NCBI GenBank assembly: GCA_965212085.1
Contig: OZ243042.1
Span: 1-64,000 of the forward strand
Direction: 5' to 3'
DNA length: 64,000 nt
Source: JAHRAW01 sp965212085
GTDB taxonomy: Bacteria > Pseudomonadota > Gammaproteobacteria > Arenicellales > Poriferihabitantaceae
Part shown: positions 46,901-61,900 of the stretch, in pieces
How the letters are laid out: every line of letters begins with the position of its first letter
How positions within the stretch are numbered: position 1 is the first letter of the stretch
Program-made: the position numbers and the translations under genes
Notes under the pieces: generated by a model
What the model saw: only the letters and a program-made list of their open reading frames with translations
Databases searched by the model: none
Told to the model about the DNA's origin: nothing

Positions 46901-49900
46901 CAGACGGGTGTCAGGCTGCAAGTCGCCGTGGCGAATGCCGGGGGTGCGGCGAGCGCGGCGATGATTCAGGTGTATCGCGCCGAGAATGTTCGCAATCCGC
47001 GCAGCCCGCCGGCGGGCCTCCCCGCATGTGGCACCGACAACCTCACCCTTTGCCGACAGGGCCCGCCCCGAGACGTCGGCGCGTTTGCGCCGGGCGGCGC
47101 CACGCCTCAACTATCCGCGCCGTTCACCGCGCCCACCCGGCAGCGCGTTTTTCATTTTTTCGCCTGTTTCACAGATGCCGCCGAGACCGCCACCCTCGAC
47201 AATAATTGCACCTCCTCCATACGCGCGCGGATAGGGACTCCGAGCATCACGGTGACCGCATTCGCTCCCGCCGGCCGGTTGTCGGTCGCCGATGCGGGCA
47301 CGCGGGTTGAATCAAGCCTTAGGATCAAGAAGAGGTCGCCGGGTATCCTTCCCACGCCGCCGACATTCAGAGCGCAAATGTATCAACGGCCCGAGGGCGT
47401 CCCTCTGCTGCCCCGTGGTGCGGCTGATTCAACAATTACGAGATCTAGCTTTTTTGCCTTTATTCCGGCAGACGAGACCACGCTTTTTTTCCGGCCCGCC
47501 AATGGCGAAGGCTTCGTCATTCCGTCAGTGCCGGGCAGGTATGATTATTATGCTTGTGTCGGCTCCAGCACTGACGGCAGCATCCTGTTCTGCTCGGGAC
47601 CGGCCACGGTGGTGGTGCATCCGGTGGTCACCAATAATGTTGACCTGGCTTTCAGGGCGGCCAATCCGCTCACCGTTACGACCACCCCTTCTCCCCTCAA
47701 ACCCGGAGTCGCAGGGACGTACACGGTGTCCGCCGTGCCGCGCAATGCCGGGTCGGCGGCCCTGCCGTCCGGCGCGGTGTCGCAAGCGACCATCACCTAT
47801 TACCGGGATAGTGATGGAGACGACACCATCACCACCGCCGATACGGCCATCGGCACGGCGTCTGTTTTTAGCGGCGGGATTGCCGCAATGAGCGATGCCT
47901 CGGCGCAAAGCAGCGGCGCCGTTACGCTGGCGGCGGCGGACGCGGCGGTGGGATTCTTTGTGGTTGGCGCGTGTATCTCTTCGCCGGCGGAGCCGCTTGC
48001 CCAGAGGAACAATAACTGCGCGTCAATCGCCGTGGGCGTGCCGCAGGCCACCATCACCGACCCGGACCCGGAGACGCTGACCGAAGCCGACCTTGACGGG
48101 GCGACTCTGACCGTAACGCTGGCCGGCTCAATCTACCAAGACCCGCTGCCGAGCACCACGCCGTTCGTGCTGCTCCTGAGCGGTGCGTTGAGCAGTTGCT
48201 CGTCAAACTGCGGCATCACGGTGGCCTCGGTCGCGCGCATTGACGACAGCACGGCGACCCTGACCCTGGCCTACGATGCCGCCGGTGACGGCGTCAAAGA
48301 TGACGGCAGCATCACCGTCCGGGTGGCGGCGGCGACTCATACCGGCGGCAGCCCGTTGACCACCACCAACACCGTCGCGGTAACCGCCACCCCGGCAACA
48401 ACCTTCGCCGGCGTTACCATTGACCCGCAAATCTACTTTACCGACACCGCCGTCAGCGTAACCCTGCCGGCGGCATCCGGCGGCACAGGCGTACTCACCT
48501 ACGCCATCACCGAAACCCTGCCCACGGGCTTGAGTTTTGACTCCGCCACGCGCATCTTGAGCGGCACTGCGAGCGTTGTACAACTCGCGACGAACTACAC
48601 CTACACCGCCCGCGACCCTACCCTATTCGTGCCCGCGGAGCTGATATTCACCATCACCGTGGTCCTCCCGCCGCCCGATTTGGCCGCGATTTCCGCCGCG
48701 TTTGCCGGCAACCCGCCCGCTTTCGTTGAGACCATCGGCGGCGAGCAGGTGGAGGTGACCACCGTGGCGGAGGGGATGACCGGCCTCACGCTGAATGTTG
48801 AAGTGGCGAATGCAAGGGGTCCGGCGGCAAACGCGCTGCTTCGGGTGTTTCGCGGCCCGAATGTCCGGGATGCGGGCAGCCTGCCGACCGCCCTCCTCTG
48901 CGACTCCGGCAACGGACGCGTGCTGTGCGCGGCGGGCGCGCCGCGAACCGTCGGCGCGTTTGCGTCCGGCGGCGCCACGCCGCAAGTCTCCAACGCATTC
49001 GCCGCGCCTGAAACGGCGGGCCTGTACCATTATTTCGCCTGTTTCACCGATGCCGCCGAGACCGCCACCCTCACCGATAATTGCACCCCCTCAATACCTT
49101 TGCGGGTGGGGACTGCGGAGGTTACGGTTACGGCGGCGGTTCCCTCCGCCCCCTTGTCCACCGGGATTGCCAATACCCGGGTGGATGCCACGGCGCAAGT
49201 CCAAACTGCGGTGGCCGGCCTTGTCTTGCCGGGCGGGTTGAGATTGTCCTTTTATCGACGGGATGTCGGCGCCGCTCTGATGCCCCTGGGCGCCGCCGAT
49301 TCAGAGACCGACTTTGCGAGCACAACGGGGCTTCCAATATCCGACCGGACTTTGACCGCCGCCGCCGGCGACGGCTTCCTGGTGCCGTCAACGCCGGGCG
49401 ATTATGATTACTATGCGTGTATCAGCGCCATAAACAACGCCGCCATCGGCTTCTGTTCCGCCGCCGTTACCATCACCGTCAGCCATCCGGTTTCCTTCAC
49501 CGGCGCCGCCATCGGCCCGCAAAACTACACCGTCGGCGCCGCCGTCAGTGTAACCCTGCCGGTCGTTACCGGCGGCAATGATCCCATCACCTACGCCATC
49601 AACCCGACCCCGCCCCTGCCCGCCGGCCTGACCTTCACCGCCGCCGGCCGCGTCTTGAGCGGCACCCCGACCACCGCGCAAGCCGTTACGACCTATACCT
49701 ACACCGTTACCGACGGCAGCACCCCGGCCACCGGCATTGAGCAGTCTTTCACCATACTCATCACCGGGGGAGCGCTCACCTTCGGCGGTTTCACCGGCGG
49801 CATCACCGAGGACGCCGACCCCAACACCGTTACCGGCGCCCTGACCGCCGTTGATGCCGGCGGCACCAGTTTTGGGGTCGTGGCCGCCGACCAGGCCGGC

Positions 49901-52900
49901 ACTTACGGCGCCTTCACCATCGCCGCCAACGGCAACTGGGAGTACACCCTGGATAACGCCAACGCCGCCGTCCAGGCCCTGCTGGCGGGCGAGGAGCGGA
50001 ACGACGCCTTCACCGTTACCATCAACGACGGCGCCGGCACCACCCGGAGGATCACCATCACCGTGACCGGCGTCAACGACGTGCCCGTCGCCCGTATCCT
50101 TGCGCCCACGGAGGGCACGCAAGTGTCATTCGGCGCCCAGCTAGCCGTTAATGGCGTGGTCACTGACGCGGATGCCTCCTTTGTCATAAAGACAGGGGTC
50201 GGGGACCTCCGGGTCATATCGTGGAGCACCGAGCCGCCGGGCACGGGCAGTTTTGAGGACGTCACCGCCTCGCGTACCACCTGGACCGCCCCCGCCTCCG
50301 GCACCGACCCCGTGGTTCTGATTTTCACCGCTACCGATAGCGCCACCCCTCCCGGCATCGACAGCGCACGGGTTACCGTCCATCCGAGCGCCACGCCTAT
50401 CGTAATCGGCGACACCACCGCCACCGGCACTCGCGGCATCGTTGCCGAAGACGGCACAACGACCGCCACCGGCACCCTGGCCGTCTCCAACCCCAACCCC
50501 GCCCCCGGCGACAGCACAGACGTCTTCGCCGCGCCCGAGTCCTCCATCTACGGCGCCTTCTCCATCGTCCCCGCCACCGGCGTCTGGACCTACATCCTGG
50601 ACAACGCCGACCCCGACACCAACGCCCTGGCCGCCGGCGACATGGTGACCGAAACCTTCACCATCCGCGCCGTCGCCGACCCCGGCATCTTCCGCGTGGT
50701 GACCATCACCATCAGCGGCGCCAACGATGCCCCCGAAGCCGTCATCAGCGCACCGCAGGCGAATGCCGTCGTGCAGTTCGCCGGACAGATTACCGTTACC
50801 GGCGCAGGCTCCGACCCGGACACCGGCGATAACGCCAACCTGACTTACGCCTGGACCACGATGCCGGCGAACACCGGCAGTTTTGCCGATGCGACCGCCG
50901 CCGAAACCACCTGGATCGCGCCGTCAGTCGCAAGGAGCGTTACCCTGCGCCTGGTGGTCAGCGATGACGACGAGATGCCCGCCACCGACACCGCAATGGT
51001 CATCGTCATGGTGGTGCCGACCATCATCATCGGCGACATCACCGGCGGCGTTACCGAAGACGGCGTCCTCACCGCCGCCGGCGACCTGAACATTGAAAAC
51101 CCGCCCCCCGGCAGCGACACGACCTTCCTGTCCGCGAATACCAGTGGCGACTACGGCGTCTTCAGAGTCACCACCAACGGCAACTGGACGTACACCCTGG
51201 ATAACGCCAACGCCGACGTCCAGGCCCTGGCCGCGGACGAGGCGTTAACGGACACCTTCACCGTGTTCACCGCGCTCGCCATCGGCGGCACTACCCAGGA
51301 CATCATCATCACCATTAACGGTGCCAACGACTCGCCCGCCGCCGCCATCAGCGCGCCCGCCGCCGACACCGAGGTTGAGTTCGGCATCGCCATCCCGGTT
51401 ACCGGCAGCGGCAGCGACCCGGATACCACCGACATCCTGGGTTACGCATGGACGACCAATCCGGCGGGGCTGGGCACGTTCACCGATGCCGCCCTTGCGA
51501 GCACGATGTGGACCGCCCCCGACAGCAGTGCCGGCGCCGCCCCCATCGCCCTGATCCTGACCGTTAACGATGACGCCACCCCGGCCGCCACCGGCATGGC
51601 ACAAGTCAGCGTCATCCCGGTCGCGCCGGCGGTTACGTTCGGCGGCACCACCAGCGGCGGCGTTACCGAGGACGACTCCACCACCACCGCCACCGGCCAA
51701 CTGACCATTACCACCAACAGCAACGACAAAAACGTGGTCGCCCAAACCGCCGCGCCCGGCAGGTATGGCGATTTCACCATTGACGCCGGCGGCGCCTGGA
51801 CCTATACCCTGGACAACGCCGACGATGCCACCAACGCCCTGGCGGCGGACGTTACCGATGAAGACGTCTTCGCGGTCGCCGCGAGCGCCAACTCCGCCGC
51901 CACCGTGGACGTCACCATCACCGTTACCGGCGCCAACGACGCACCCGTGGGCATCATCACCTCCCCGGTGCCGGGTACCCGGGTGGGCTTCGGCGGGACG
52001 GTCACCTTTAACGCCGGCGATAGTTTTGACCCGGATACCGGCGAAACCGAAACCCTGGAGTACTTGTGGACCGGCGGCGCAGTCGGCGTCTTTGCCGATC
52101 GCAACGCCGCCGTTACCACCTGGACCGCGCCGGCAAGCGGTACCCCCGGGAGCGTAACCTTTGGCGTGGTGATCAGCGACGTACACAACGAGCAGTTCTC
52201 CGACGTGTTTAATGTGGAGTTGGTGGGTGAAACCTTCCTCGTTACCGGCGACCAGGAAGGCGCAGTTGCCGAAGACGGCGCGCAAACCGCCACCGGCACG
52301 GTGCTCGTTACCAACCAAACAGACGACAGCACACCCCCATTCACGGCGCAAACAACCCCCGGTTCCTACGGCCGCTTCAGCATCACCACCGGCGGCGTCT
52401 GGACCTACACCCTCGGCGGCGGCGCCGGCAACCCCGCCATAGACACCGCCCTCAACGCCCTGGCGGCGGGCCAGGATGAGGTGGACGCGTTCAACGTCAG
52501 CGCCGGCGTGAACGTCCCCATCACCATCACCGTGAGCGGCGCCAACGACACGCCCACCGCCGCCATCAGCGCCCCCGCCGCCGGCGCCGATGTTGAGTTC
52601 GGCGTCTCCATCCCGGTTACCGGCAGCGGCAGCGACCCGGATACCACCGATACCCTGGGTTACGCGTGGACGACCAATCCGGCGGGGCAGGGCACGTTCA
52701 CCAATGCCGCCCTTGCGAGCACGATGTGGACCGCCCCCGCCGCCGAAGACGCCGCCGGAAGTGTCGCCCTGATCCTGACCGTCTCCGATGACGCCGAATC
52801 GGACGCCGCCACCGACACGGCGCAAGTCAGCGTCAACCCGGTCGCGCCGGCGGTCGTCTTCGGCGGCACCACCAGCGGCGGCGTTACCGAGGACGACTCC

Positions 52901-55900
52901 GCCACCACCGCCACCGGCACCCTGACCATTACCACCAACAGCAACGACAACACCGTGGTCGCCCAAACCGACCAGCCCGGCATCTACGGCCGGTTCTCCA
53001 TCACCGCCCCCGGCGTCTGGACCTACACTCTGGACAACGCCTTGGCCCCCACCAACGCCCTGGCGGCGGGAGACGCGCCAACCGAGACTTTCACCGTTAC
53101 CGCCTCCATCAACGCCGCCGCCACCGTGGACGTCGTCATCACCATCACCGGCGCCAACGACGCGCCCACGCTCCGCATCAGCACCCCGGCGGCGAATACC
53201 GAGGTGCCCTTCGGCGCGACCATCGCCGTCAGCGGCAGCGCTACCGACCCGGATGCCGGCGACACCCTGACGTTTGCGTGGGAGGCCCTGGGGGATTTCG
53301 GCAGTTTTGCCGACCCGGACGCCGCCGAAACCACCTGGAGCGCGCCGCTCAGCGGCACACCCGGGGCCGTAACCTTGAGGTTGAGGGTCAGCGACGGCAG
53401 CCTGATGCCCACCGCCACGGTCATCGTCAATTTGGTGCCGGTGGTCGTTACCTTTGCCGGCGACACCAGCGGCGCCGTTACCGAGGGCGACACCACCGCC
53501 ATCACCGGCGCCTTGGACGTGACCAGCAACAACGACAACACAGACGTTGTGGCACAGGCCGATTTCAGCGGCTCCTACGGCCTGTTCAGCATCCGCGCCA
53601 ACGGCGCGTGGACCTACGTCCTCGGCGGCAACAATGCCAACGATGAGGCCGTCAACGCCCTGCCCGGCGGCGCCGAGGAGACAGACACCTTCACCGTTAC
53701 CGCCGAAGCCGGCGACACCCAGGACATCACCATCACCGTTACCGGCGTCAACGACCCGCCCACCGCCACCATTACCGCGCCTGCGGACGGCGTGGAGGTG
53801 GAGTTCGGCTCGGCGGTAACGTTGACCGCCACCGGCGCCGACCCGGATGCCGTCACCCTGACCTACGCATGGACCGCGAACCCCCCCATCGGCAGTTTCG
53901 CCAATGCCGCCGCCGCGCGTACCACCTGGACGGTCCCCGCCGCCGGCACCGATCCCGTGGTCCTGACCCTGACCGTTACCGATGACGCCACCCCGCCCGC
54001 CACCGACACGGCACAAGTTACCGTCAACCCGGTCGGCGTGGCGGTTACGTTCCGCGGCGTTACCACCGGCAGCGTTAGCGCGTTCTTTTTCGCCGACACC
54101 ATCAACGGCTCCGTGACCGTTATCACCGCCGCCGGCAACAAAAACGTGCGCTCCCAGACCAACCGGCTCGGCACCTACGGCCGGTTCTCCATTCAAAACA
54201 ACGGCGCGTGGACATATACCCTGGACACCAACCGGCCCGCCACCATCGCCCTGGCGACGGGCGTGGCCGTACCGGATACCTTCACCGTGGTCGCCGTCGC
54301 CAACCCCGCCGCCACCGTGGACGTGGTCATCACCGTTACCGGCGGCAACGACGCACCCGTGGCCGTCATCACCTCCCCCCCGGTGTCGGGTACCCGTGTG
54401 GGCTTCGGCGGGACGGTCATCTTTGATGGCCGCAACAGTTTTGACCCGGATACCGGCGAAACCGAAACCCTGAGGTTTCGTTGGGGCAACACCGACGGCA
54501 TCGGCACCATTGCCGATCCCACCGCCGCCCTTACCACCTGGACCGCGCCGGCAAGCGGTACCCCCGGGACAGCAAGCTTCGGTTTCGGGCTCCTCGACGA
54601 CGGCGGCGGCCAGACCTTCATCACGTTCGAGATAGAGTTGGTGGGTGAAACCTTCCTCGTTACCGGCGTCCAGGAAGGCGCAGTTGCCGAAGACGGCGCG
54701 CAAACCGCCACCGGCACGGTGCTCGTTACCAACCAAACAGACGACAGCACGCCCCCATTCACGGCGCAAACAATCCTCGGTACCTACGGCCGCTTCAGCA
54801 TCACCACCGGCGGCGCCTGGACCTACACCCTCGGCGGCGGCGCCGGCGTCGGCAACCCCGGCATAGACGCCGCCCTCAACGCCCTGGCGGCGGGCCAGGA
54901 AGAGATGGACGCGTTCAACGTCAGCGCCGGCGGCGCGAACGTCCCCATCACCATCACCGTGAGCGGCGCCAACGACACGCCCACCGCCGCCATCACCGCG
55001 CCCGCGGACGGCGCCGATGTTGAGTTCGGCATCGCCATCCCGGTTACCGGCAGCGGCAGCGACCCGGATACCACCGATACCCTGGGTTACGCGTGGACGA
55101 CCAATCCGGCGGGGCAGGGCACGTTCACCAATGCCGCCCTTGCGAGCACGATGTGGACCGCCCCCGCCGCCGGAGACGCCGCCGGAAGTGTCGACCTGAT
55201 TCTGACCGTCTCCGATGACGCCCCCACGCCCGCCGCCGGCATGGCGCAAGTCAGCGTCAACCCGGTCGCGGTGGCGGTCGCCTTCGGCGGCGCCACCAGC
55301 GGCGCGCTTACCGAGGACGCCGCCACCTCCACCGCCGCCGGCCAACTGACCATCACCACCAACAGCAACGATAAAACCGTGGTCGCCCAAACCGGCATGC
55401 CCGGCATGTATGGCGATTTCAGCATCACCGACACCGGCTTCTGGACCTACACCCTGAACAATACCAACCCCGCCACCAACGCCCTGGCGGCGGGAGACGC
55501 GCCAACCGAGACTTTCGCCGTTACCGCCTCCATCAACGCCGCCGCCACCGTGGAAGTCGTCATCACCATCACCGGCGCCAATGACGCACCCACCGTCGAG
55601 ATTACCGCGCCTGCTATGGACGGCCTGCGGGTGGACTTCAACTCGGCGATAACGCTGACCGCCACCGGCGCCGATCCGGACACCGGCGCCACCTTGAGTT
55701 ACCAATGGAGCGCGAACCCCAGCGCCGGCAGTTTTGCCAATGCCGCCGCCGCGAGTACCACCTGGACCGCCCCCGCAAGCGGCACCACCCCGGTGACCCT
55801 GACCCTGACCGCCACCGATGACGCCACCCCGCCCCTCACCGGCACCGCACAAGTCATCGTCAACCCGGTCGCCGTAACGGTTACGTTCGGCGCCGGCGGC

Positions 55901-58900
55901 ACCACCGGCGCCGTTACCGAGGGCGACACCACCGCCATCACCGGCGCCCTGGACGTGACCAGCAGCGACGGCAACACCAACGTGGTGGCGCAGCCCGGCG
56001 TGGACGGCCGGTATGGCGCGTTCTCCATCACCGCCGGCGGCGCCTGGTCCTACACCCTGGACAACACCAACGCCGCCATCAACCCCCTGGCGGCGGGCGA
56101 CACCCTTGACGACCCCTTCACTGTGGTTGCCGCCGCCACCGCAGACGCCACCGTGGTCGTTACCATCACCATCACCGGCGTCAACGACGCGCCCACTGTC
56201 ACCATCAGCGCGCCGGCGGAGGGTATGCAGGTGGACTTCAACTCGCTGGTAACGCTGACCGCCACCGGCGCCGACCCGGATACCGGCACCACCCTGACCT
56301 ACCAATGGAGCGCGAACCCCGCCACCGGCAGTTTCGCCGATGCCACCGCCGAGGACACCACCTGGACCACCCCCGCAAGCGGCACCACCCCGGTAACCCT
56401 GACCCTGACCGTTATGGATGACGCCACCCCGTCCCTCACCGGCACCGCACAAGTCATCGTCAACCCGGTCGCCGTGGCGGTTACTTTCGGCGGCAGCGCC
56501 ATCACCGGCGCCGTTACCGAGGACGCCTCCACCGACACCGCCACCGGCGACCTGATCCTCACCACCGCCGCCGGCAACAAAAACGTGGTTGTCCAGACCG
56601 ACACGCCCGGCGCCTACGGCACTTTCTCCATCACCGCCCCCGGCGCCTGGACCTACACCCTGGACAACGACAACGCCGCCACCAACGCCCTGGCGGCGGG
56701 CGTTATGGTTGACGACCCCTTCACCGTGGTCGCGAGTGTCAACTCCGACGCCACCGTGGAGGTGGTCATCACCATCACCGGCGCCAATGACGCGCCCGAA
56801 GTAACCATCAGCGCACCGCCGGCGGATACCATCGTAACGTTCGCCGGGACGATCCCCGTGACCGGCGCCGGCGAAGACCCGGACACCGGCGATAACGCCA
56901 CCCTGACCTACACCTGGACCACGATGCCGGCGAACACCGGCAGTTTCGGCAACGCGACCGCCGCCGACACCACCTGGACTGCGCCGTCCACCGAGATGTC
57001 CGTTGCCCTGCACCTGATGGTCAGCGATGACGCCACCCCGGTCGCCACCGCCACCGCAACACCGGTCACCGTCATGGTGGCGCCGGTCACCATCATCGGC
57101 GACACCACCGGCAGCATCACCGAGGACGCCGACCCCAACACCGTCAGCGGTAACCTCAACATTGACAACCCGACCCCCGGCAGCGACACGACTTTCACCG
57201 CCGAGGATCTGGATGGCACTTACGGCGCCTTCACCATCGCCGCCGACGGCACCTGGACCTACACCCTCAACAACGCCAACGCCGCCACCAACGCCCTGGC
57301 CGCGGGCGATGCGCCAACGGAGACCTTCACCGCAACCGCCGCCGCCGGCAGTACGCAGGTCATCACCATCACCGTCAACGGCGCCAACGACGCGCCCGAA
57401 GTAACCATCACCGCGCCCGCGCCCAACGCGCAAGTGGCGTTCGGCGCGGCGGTAACGGTGACCGGCGCCGGCAGCGACCCGGATGCCGGCGCCACCTTGA
57501 GTTACGCATGGAGCACCCAACCGGCGGACCGGGGCAGTTTTGCCAATGCCGCCGTTGTGAGTACCACCTGGACCGCCCCCGCCACCGGTGCCGGCGCCGA
57601 CGTCATCCTGATCCTGGAAGTTACTGACGGCACCGCCACCGATACCGCACGGGTCACCGTCCGACCGCGCACCGTGCCCGTTGCCATCACCGCCAACGCC
57701 GCCAACCTCGCCGGCAGCGTCACCGAAGGCGGCGCCACCACCACCACCGCCACCGGCACCCTGACCGTCACCAACCCCAACCCCGGCGGCAGCACCGCCG
57801 TCCTCGACCCGCCCGAGTCCAGCCGCTACGGCGCCTTCGCCATCGTTGCCGATGCCGTCACCGCCGGCGAATGGGACTGGACCTACACCCTGGACAACGC
57901 CGACCCCGACACCAACGCCCTGGCCGCCGGCGACAGCGATACCGAGACCTTCACCATCCGCGCCGCCGCCGACCCCAGCGTCACCCGCGTGGTTACCATC
58001 ACCATCACCGGCGCCAATGACGCGCCCACCGCCACCATTACCGCGCCTGCGGAGGGTATGCAGGTGGACTTCAACTCAACGGTCACGCTGACCGCCACCG
58101 GCAGCGACCCGGATACCGGCGACAACGCCAACCTGACCTACCAATGGAGCGCGACCCCCGACACCGGCAGTTTTGCCAATGCCGCCGCCGCGAGTACCAC
58201 CTGGACCGTCCCCGCCGCCGGCACCGACCCCGTGACCCTGACCGTGACCGTCACCGATGACGCCACCTCGCCCCTCTCCGGCATGGCAACGGTCACCGTC
58301 AACCCGGTCGCCGCAAGGGTTACGTTCGGCGACGGCGGCACCACCGGTGCCGTTACCGAGGGCACCACCACCGCTATCACCGGCACCCTGGACGTGACCA
58401 GCAGCGACGGCAACACCAACGTTGTGCCCCAGACCGGCGTGAACGGCGTATATGGCACGTTCTCCATCACCGCCGGCGGCGGCTGGACCTACACCCTGGA
58501 CAACACCAACGCCGCCATCAACCCCCTGGCGGCGGGCGCCACCCTTGACGACCCCTTCACCGTCGCCGCCGAAGCCAACACCGCCGCCACCGTGGTCATC
58601 ACCATCACCATCACCGGCGTCAACGACGCGCCCACCGCCGTCATCAGCGCGCCCACGGAGGGTATGCAGGTGGAATTCAACTCGGCGGTCACGCTGACCG
58701 CCACCGGCGCCGATCCCGATACCGGCACCACCCTGACCTACCAATGGAGCGCGACCCCCAACATCGGCAGTTTCGCCGATCCCACCGCCGAGGACACCAC
58801 CTGGACCGTCCCCGCAAGCGGCACCACCCCGGTAACCCTGACCCTGACCGTTATGGATGACGCCACCCCGTCCCTCACCGACACCGCACAAGTCATCGTC

Positions 58901-61900
58901 AACCCGGTCGCCGTGGCGGTTGACTTCGCCGGCAGCGAAACCACCGGCGCCGTGACCGAAGACGACTCCACCGACACCGCCACCGGCGCCCTGACCATAG
59001 CCACCACCAGCACCAACAAAAACGTCGTAGTCCAGACCGACACGCCCGGCACCTACGGCAGTTTCACCATCACCGCCGCCGGCGCCTGGACCTACACCCT
59101 GGACAACACCATCACCGCCACCAACGCCCTGGCGGCGGGCGCCACCGTTGACGACACCTTCACCGTGACCGCCTCCGTCAACCCCGACGCCACCGTGGAA
59201 GTCGTCATCACCATCACCGGCGCCAATGACGCGCCCACCGCCGAGATCACCGCACCGCCGGCCAATACCATGGTGTCGTTCGCCGGGACGATCACCGTGA
59301 CCGGCGCCGGCGAAGACCCGGACACCGGCGCCACCCTGACCTACGCCTGGACCACGATGCCGGCGAACACCGGCAGTTTTGCCAACGCGACCGCCGCCTC
59401 CACCACCTGGAGCGCGCCGTCCACCGAGATGAGCGTCGCCCTGCACCTGATGGTCAGCGATGCCGCCACCCCGGTCGCTGCCGCCGACGCAACACCGGTC
59501 ACCGTCATGGTGGTGCCGGTCGCCATCGTCGGCGACACCACCGGCAGCGTCACCGAAGACGGTGACCTCACCGCCACCGGCGACCTCAACATTGACAACC
59601 CCGCCGGCAACCCGAACTTCATAGCCGCGAATATGGATGGCACCTACGGCGCCTTCACCATCGCCGCCAACGGCACCTGGACCTACACCCTCAACAACGC
59701 CGCCGCCGCCACCAACGCCCTGGCCGCGGGCGATGCGCCAACGGAGACCTTCACCGCGCGCACCGCCATCGGCGACGGCACGCAAATCATCACCATCACT
59801 GTCAACGGCGCCAACGACGCGCCCACCGCCGCCATCAGCGCGCCCACGCCCAACGCGCAGGTGGAGTTCGGCGTCGCCATCCCGGTAACCGGCACCGGCA
59901 GCGACCCGGATACCACCGACACCCTGACCTACGCATGGCGCACCCAACCGGCAGACCGGGGCAGTTTTGCCAATGCCGCCCTTGCCAGCACGATGTGGAC
60001 CGCCCCCAACACCGGCACCGCCAACGTCATCCTGATCCTGGAAGTTACTGACGGCACCGCCACCGTTAGCGCACAGGTCACCGTCCGCCCGCGCGCCGCG
60101 CCGGTTACCATCGCCGGCGGCAACACCGGCGCCGTCGTTGAGGCCGGCACCTCCACCGGCACCCTGACCGCCACCGGCACCCTGACCGTCACCAACCCCA
60201 ACCCGGCCCCCGGCGACAGCACCGCCGTCCTCGCCCCGACCGAGAGCAGCCGCTACGGCGCCTTCGCCATCGTCCTCGCTACCGGCGTCTGGACCTACAC
60301 TTTGGATGACGCCGACCCCGACACCAACGCCCTGGCCGCCGGCGACAGCCCGACCGAGACCTTCACCATCCGCGCCGCCGCCGACTCCAGCGTCACCCGC
60401 GTGGTTACGATCACCATCACCGGCGCCAATGACGCGCCCACCGCCGAGATCACCGCACCGCCGGCCAATACCATGGTGTCGTTCGCCGGGACGATCCCCG
60501 TGACCGGCGCCGGCAACGACCCGGACACCGGCGCCACCCTGACCTACGCCTGGACCACGATGCCGGCGAACACCGGCAGTTTTGGCAACGCGACCGCCGC
60601 CGACACCACCTGGACTGCGCCGTCCACCGAAATGTCCGTTGCCCTGCACCTGATGGTCAGCGATGACGCCACCCCGGCCGCCACCGCAGACGCAACACCG
60701 GTCACCGTCATGGTGGTGCCGGTCGCCATCGTCGGCGACACCACCGGCAGCGTCACCGAAGACGGTGACCTCACCGCCACCGGCGACCTCAACATTGACA
60801 ACCCCGCCGGCAACACGAACTTCATAGCCGCGAATATGGATGGCACCTACGGCGCCTTCACCATCGCCGCCAACGGCACCTGGACCTACACCCTCAACAA
60901 CGCCGCCGCCGCCACCAACGCCCTGGCCGCGGGCGAGGCGCCAACGGAGACCTTCACCGCGCGCACCGCCATCGGCGACGGCACGCAAATCATCACCATC
61001 ACCGTCAACGGCGCCAACGACGCGCCCACCGCCGCCATCAGCGCGCCCACGCCCAACGCGCAGGTGGAGTTCGGCGTCGCCATCCCGGTAACCGGCACCG
61101 GCAGCGACCCGGATACCACCGACACCCTGACCTACGCATGGCGCACCCAACCGGCGGACCGGGGCAGTTTTGCCAATGCCGCCCTTGCGAGCACGATGTG
61201 GACCGCCCCCAACACCGGCACCGCCAACGTCATCCTGATCCTGGAAGTTACTGACGGCACCGCCACCGTTAGCGCACAGGTCACCGTCCGCCCGCGCGCC
61301 GCGCCGGTCACCATCGCCGGCGGCAACACCGGCGCCGTCGTTGAGGCCGGCACCTCCACCGGCACCGCCACCGCCACCGGCACCCTGACCGTCACCAACC
61401 CCAACCCGGCCCCCGGCGACAGCACCGCCGTCCTCGCCCCGACCGAGAGCAGCCGCTACGGCGCCTTCGCCATCGTCCTCGCCACCGGCGTCTGGACCTA
61501 CACTTTGGATGACACCGACCCCGACACCAACGCCCTGGCCGCCGGCGACAGCCCGACCGAGACCTTCACCATCCGCACCGCCGCCGACCCCAGCGTCTTC
61601 CGCGTGGTTACGATCACCATCACCGGCGCCAATGACGCGCCCACCGCCGAGATCACCGCACCGCCGGCCAATACCATGGTGTCGTTCGCCGGGACGATCC
61701 CCGTGACCGGCGCCGGCGAAGACCCGGACACCGGCGACACCGCCACCCTGACCTACGCATGGACCACGATGCCGGCGAACATCGGCAGTTTTGGCAATGC
61801 GACCGCCGCCGACACCACCTGGAGCGCGCCGTCCACCGAGATGAGCGTTGCCCTGCACCTGATGGTCAGCGATGACGCCACCCCGGTCGCCACCGCAGAC

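Noticed and set aside
51245..57520. Minus-strand open frame of 2,091 codons
   Set aside because: It is the antisense shadow of the VCBS array: Gly/Arg/Val-rich low-complexity sequence that repeats with the same 605-base period, and no ribosome site. The plus strand encodes recognisable modules.
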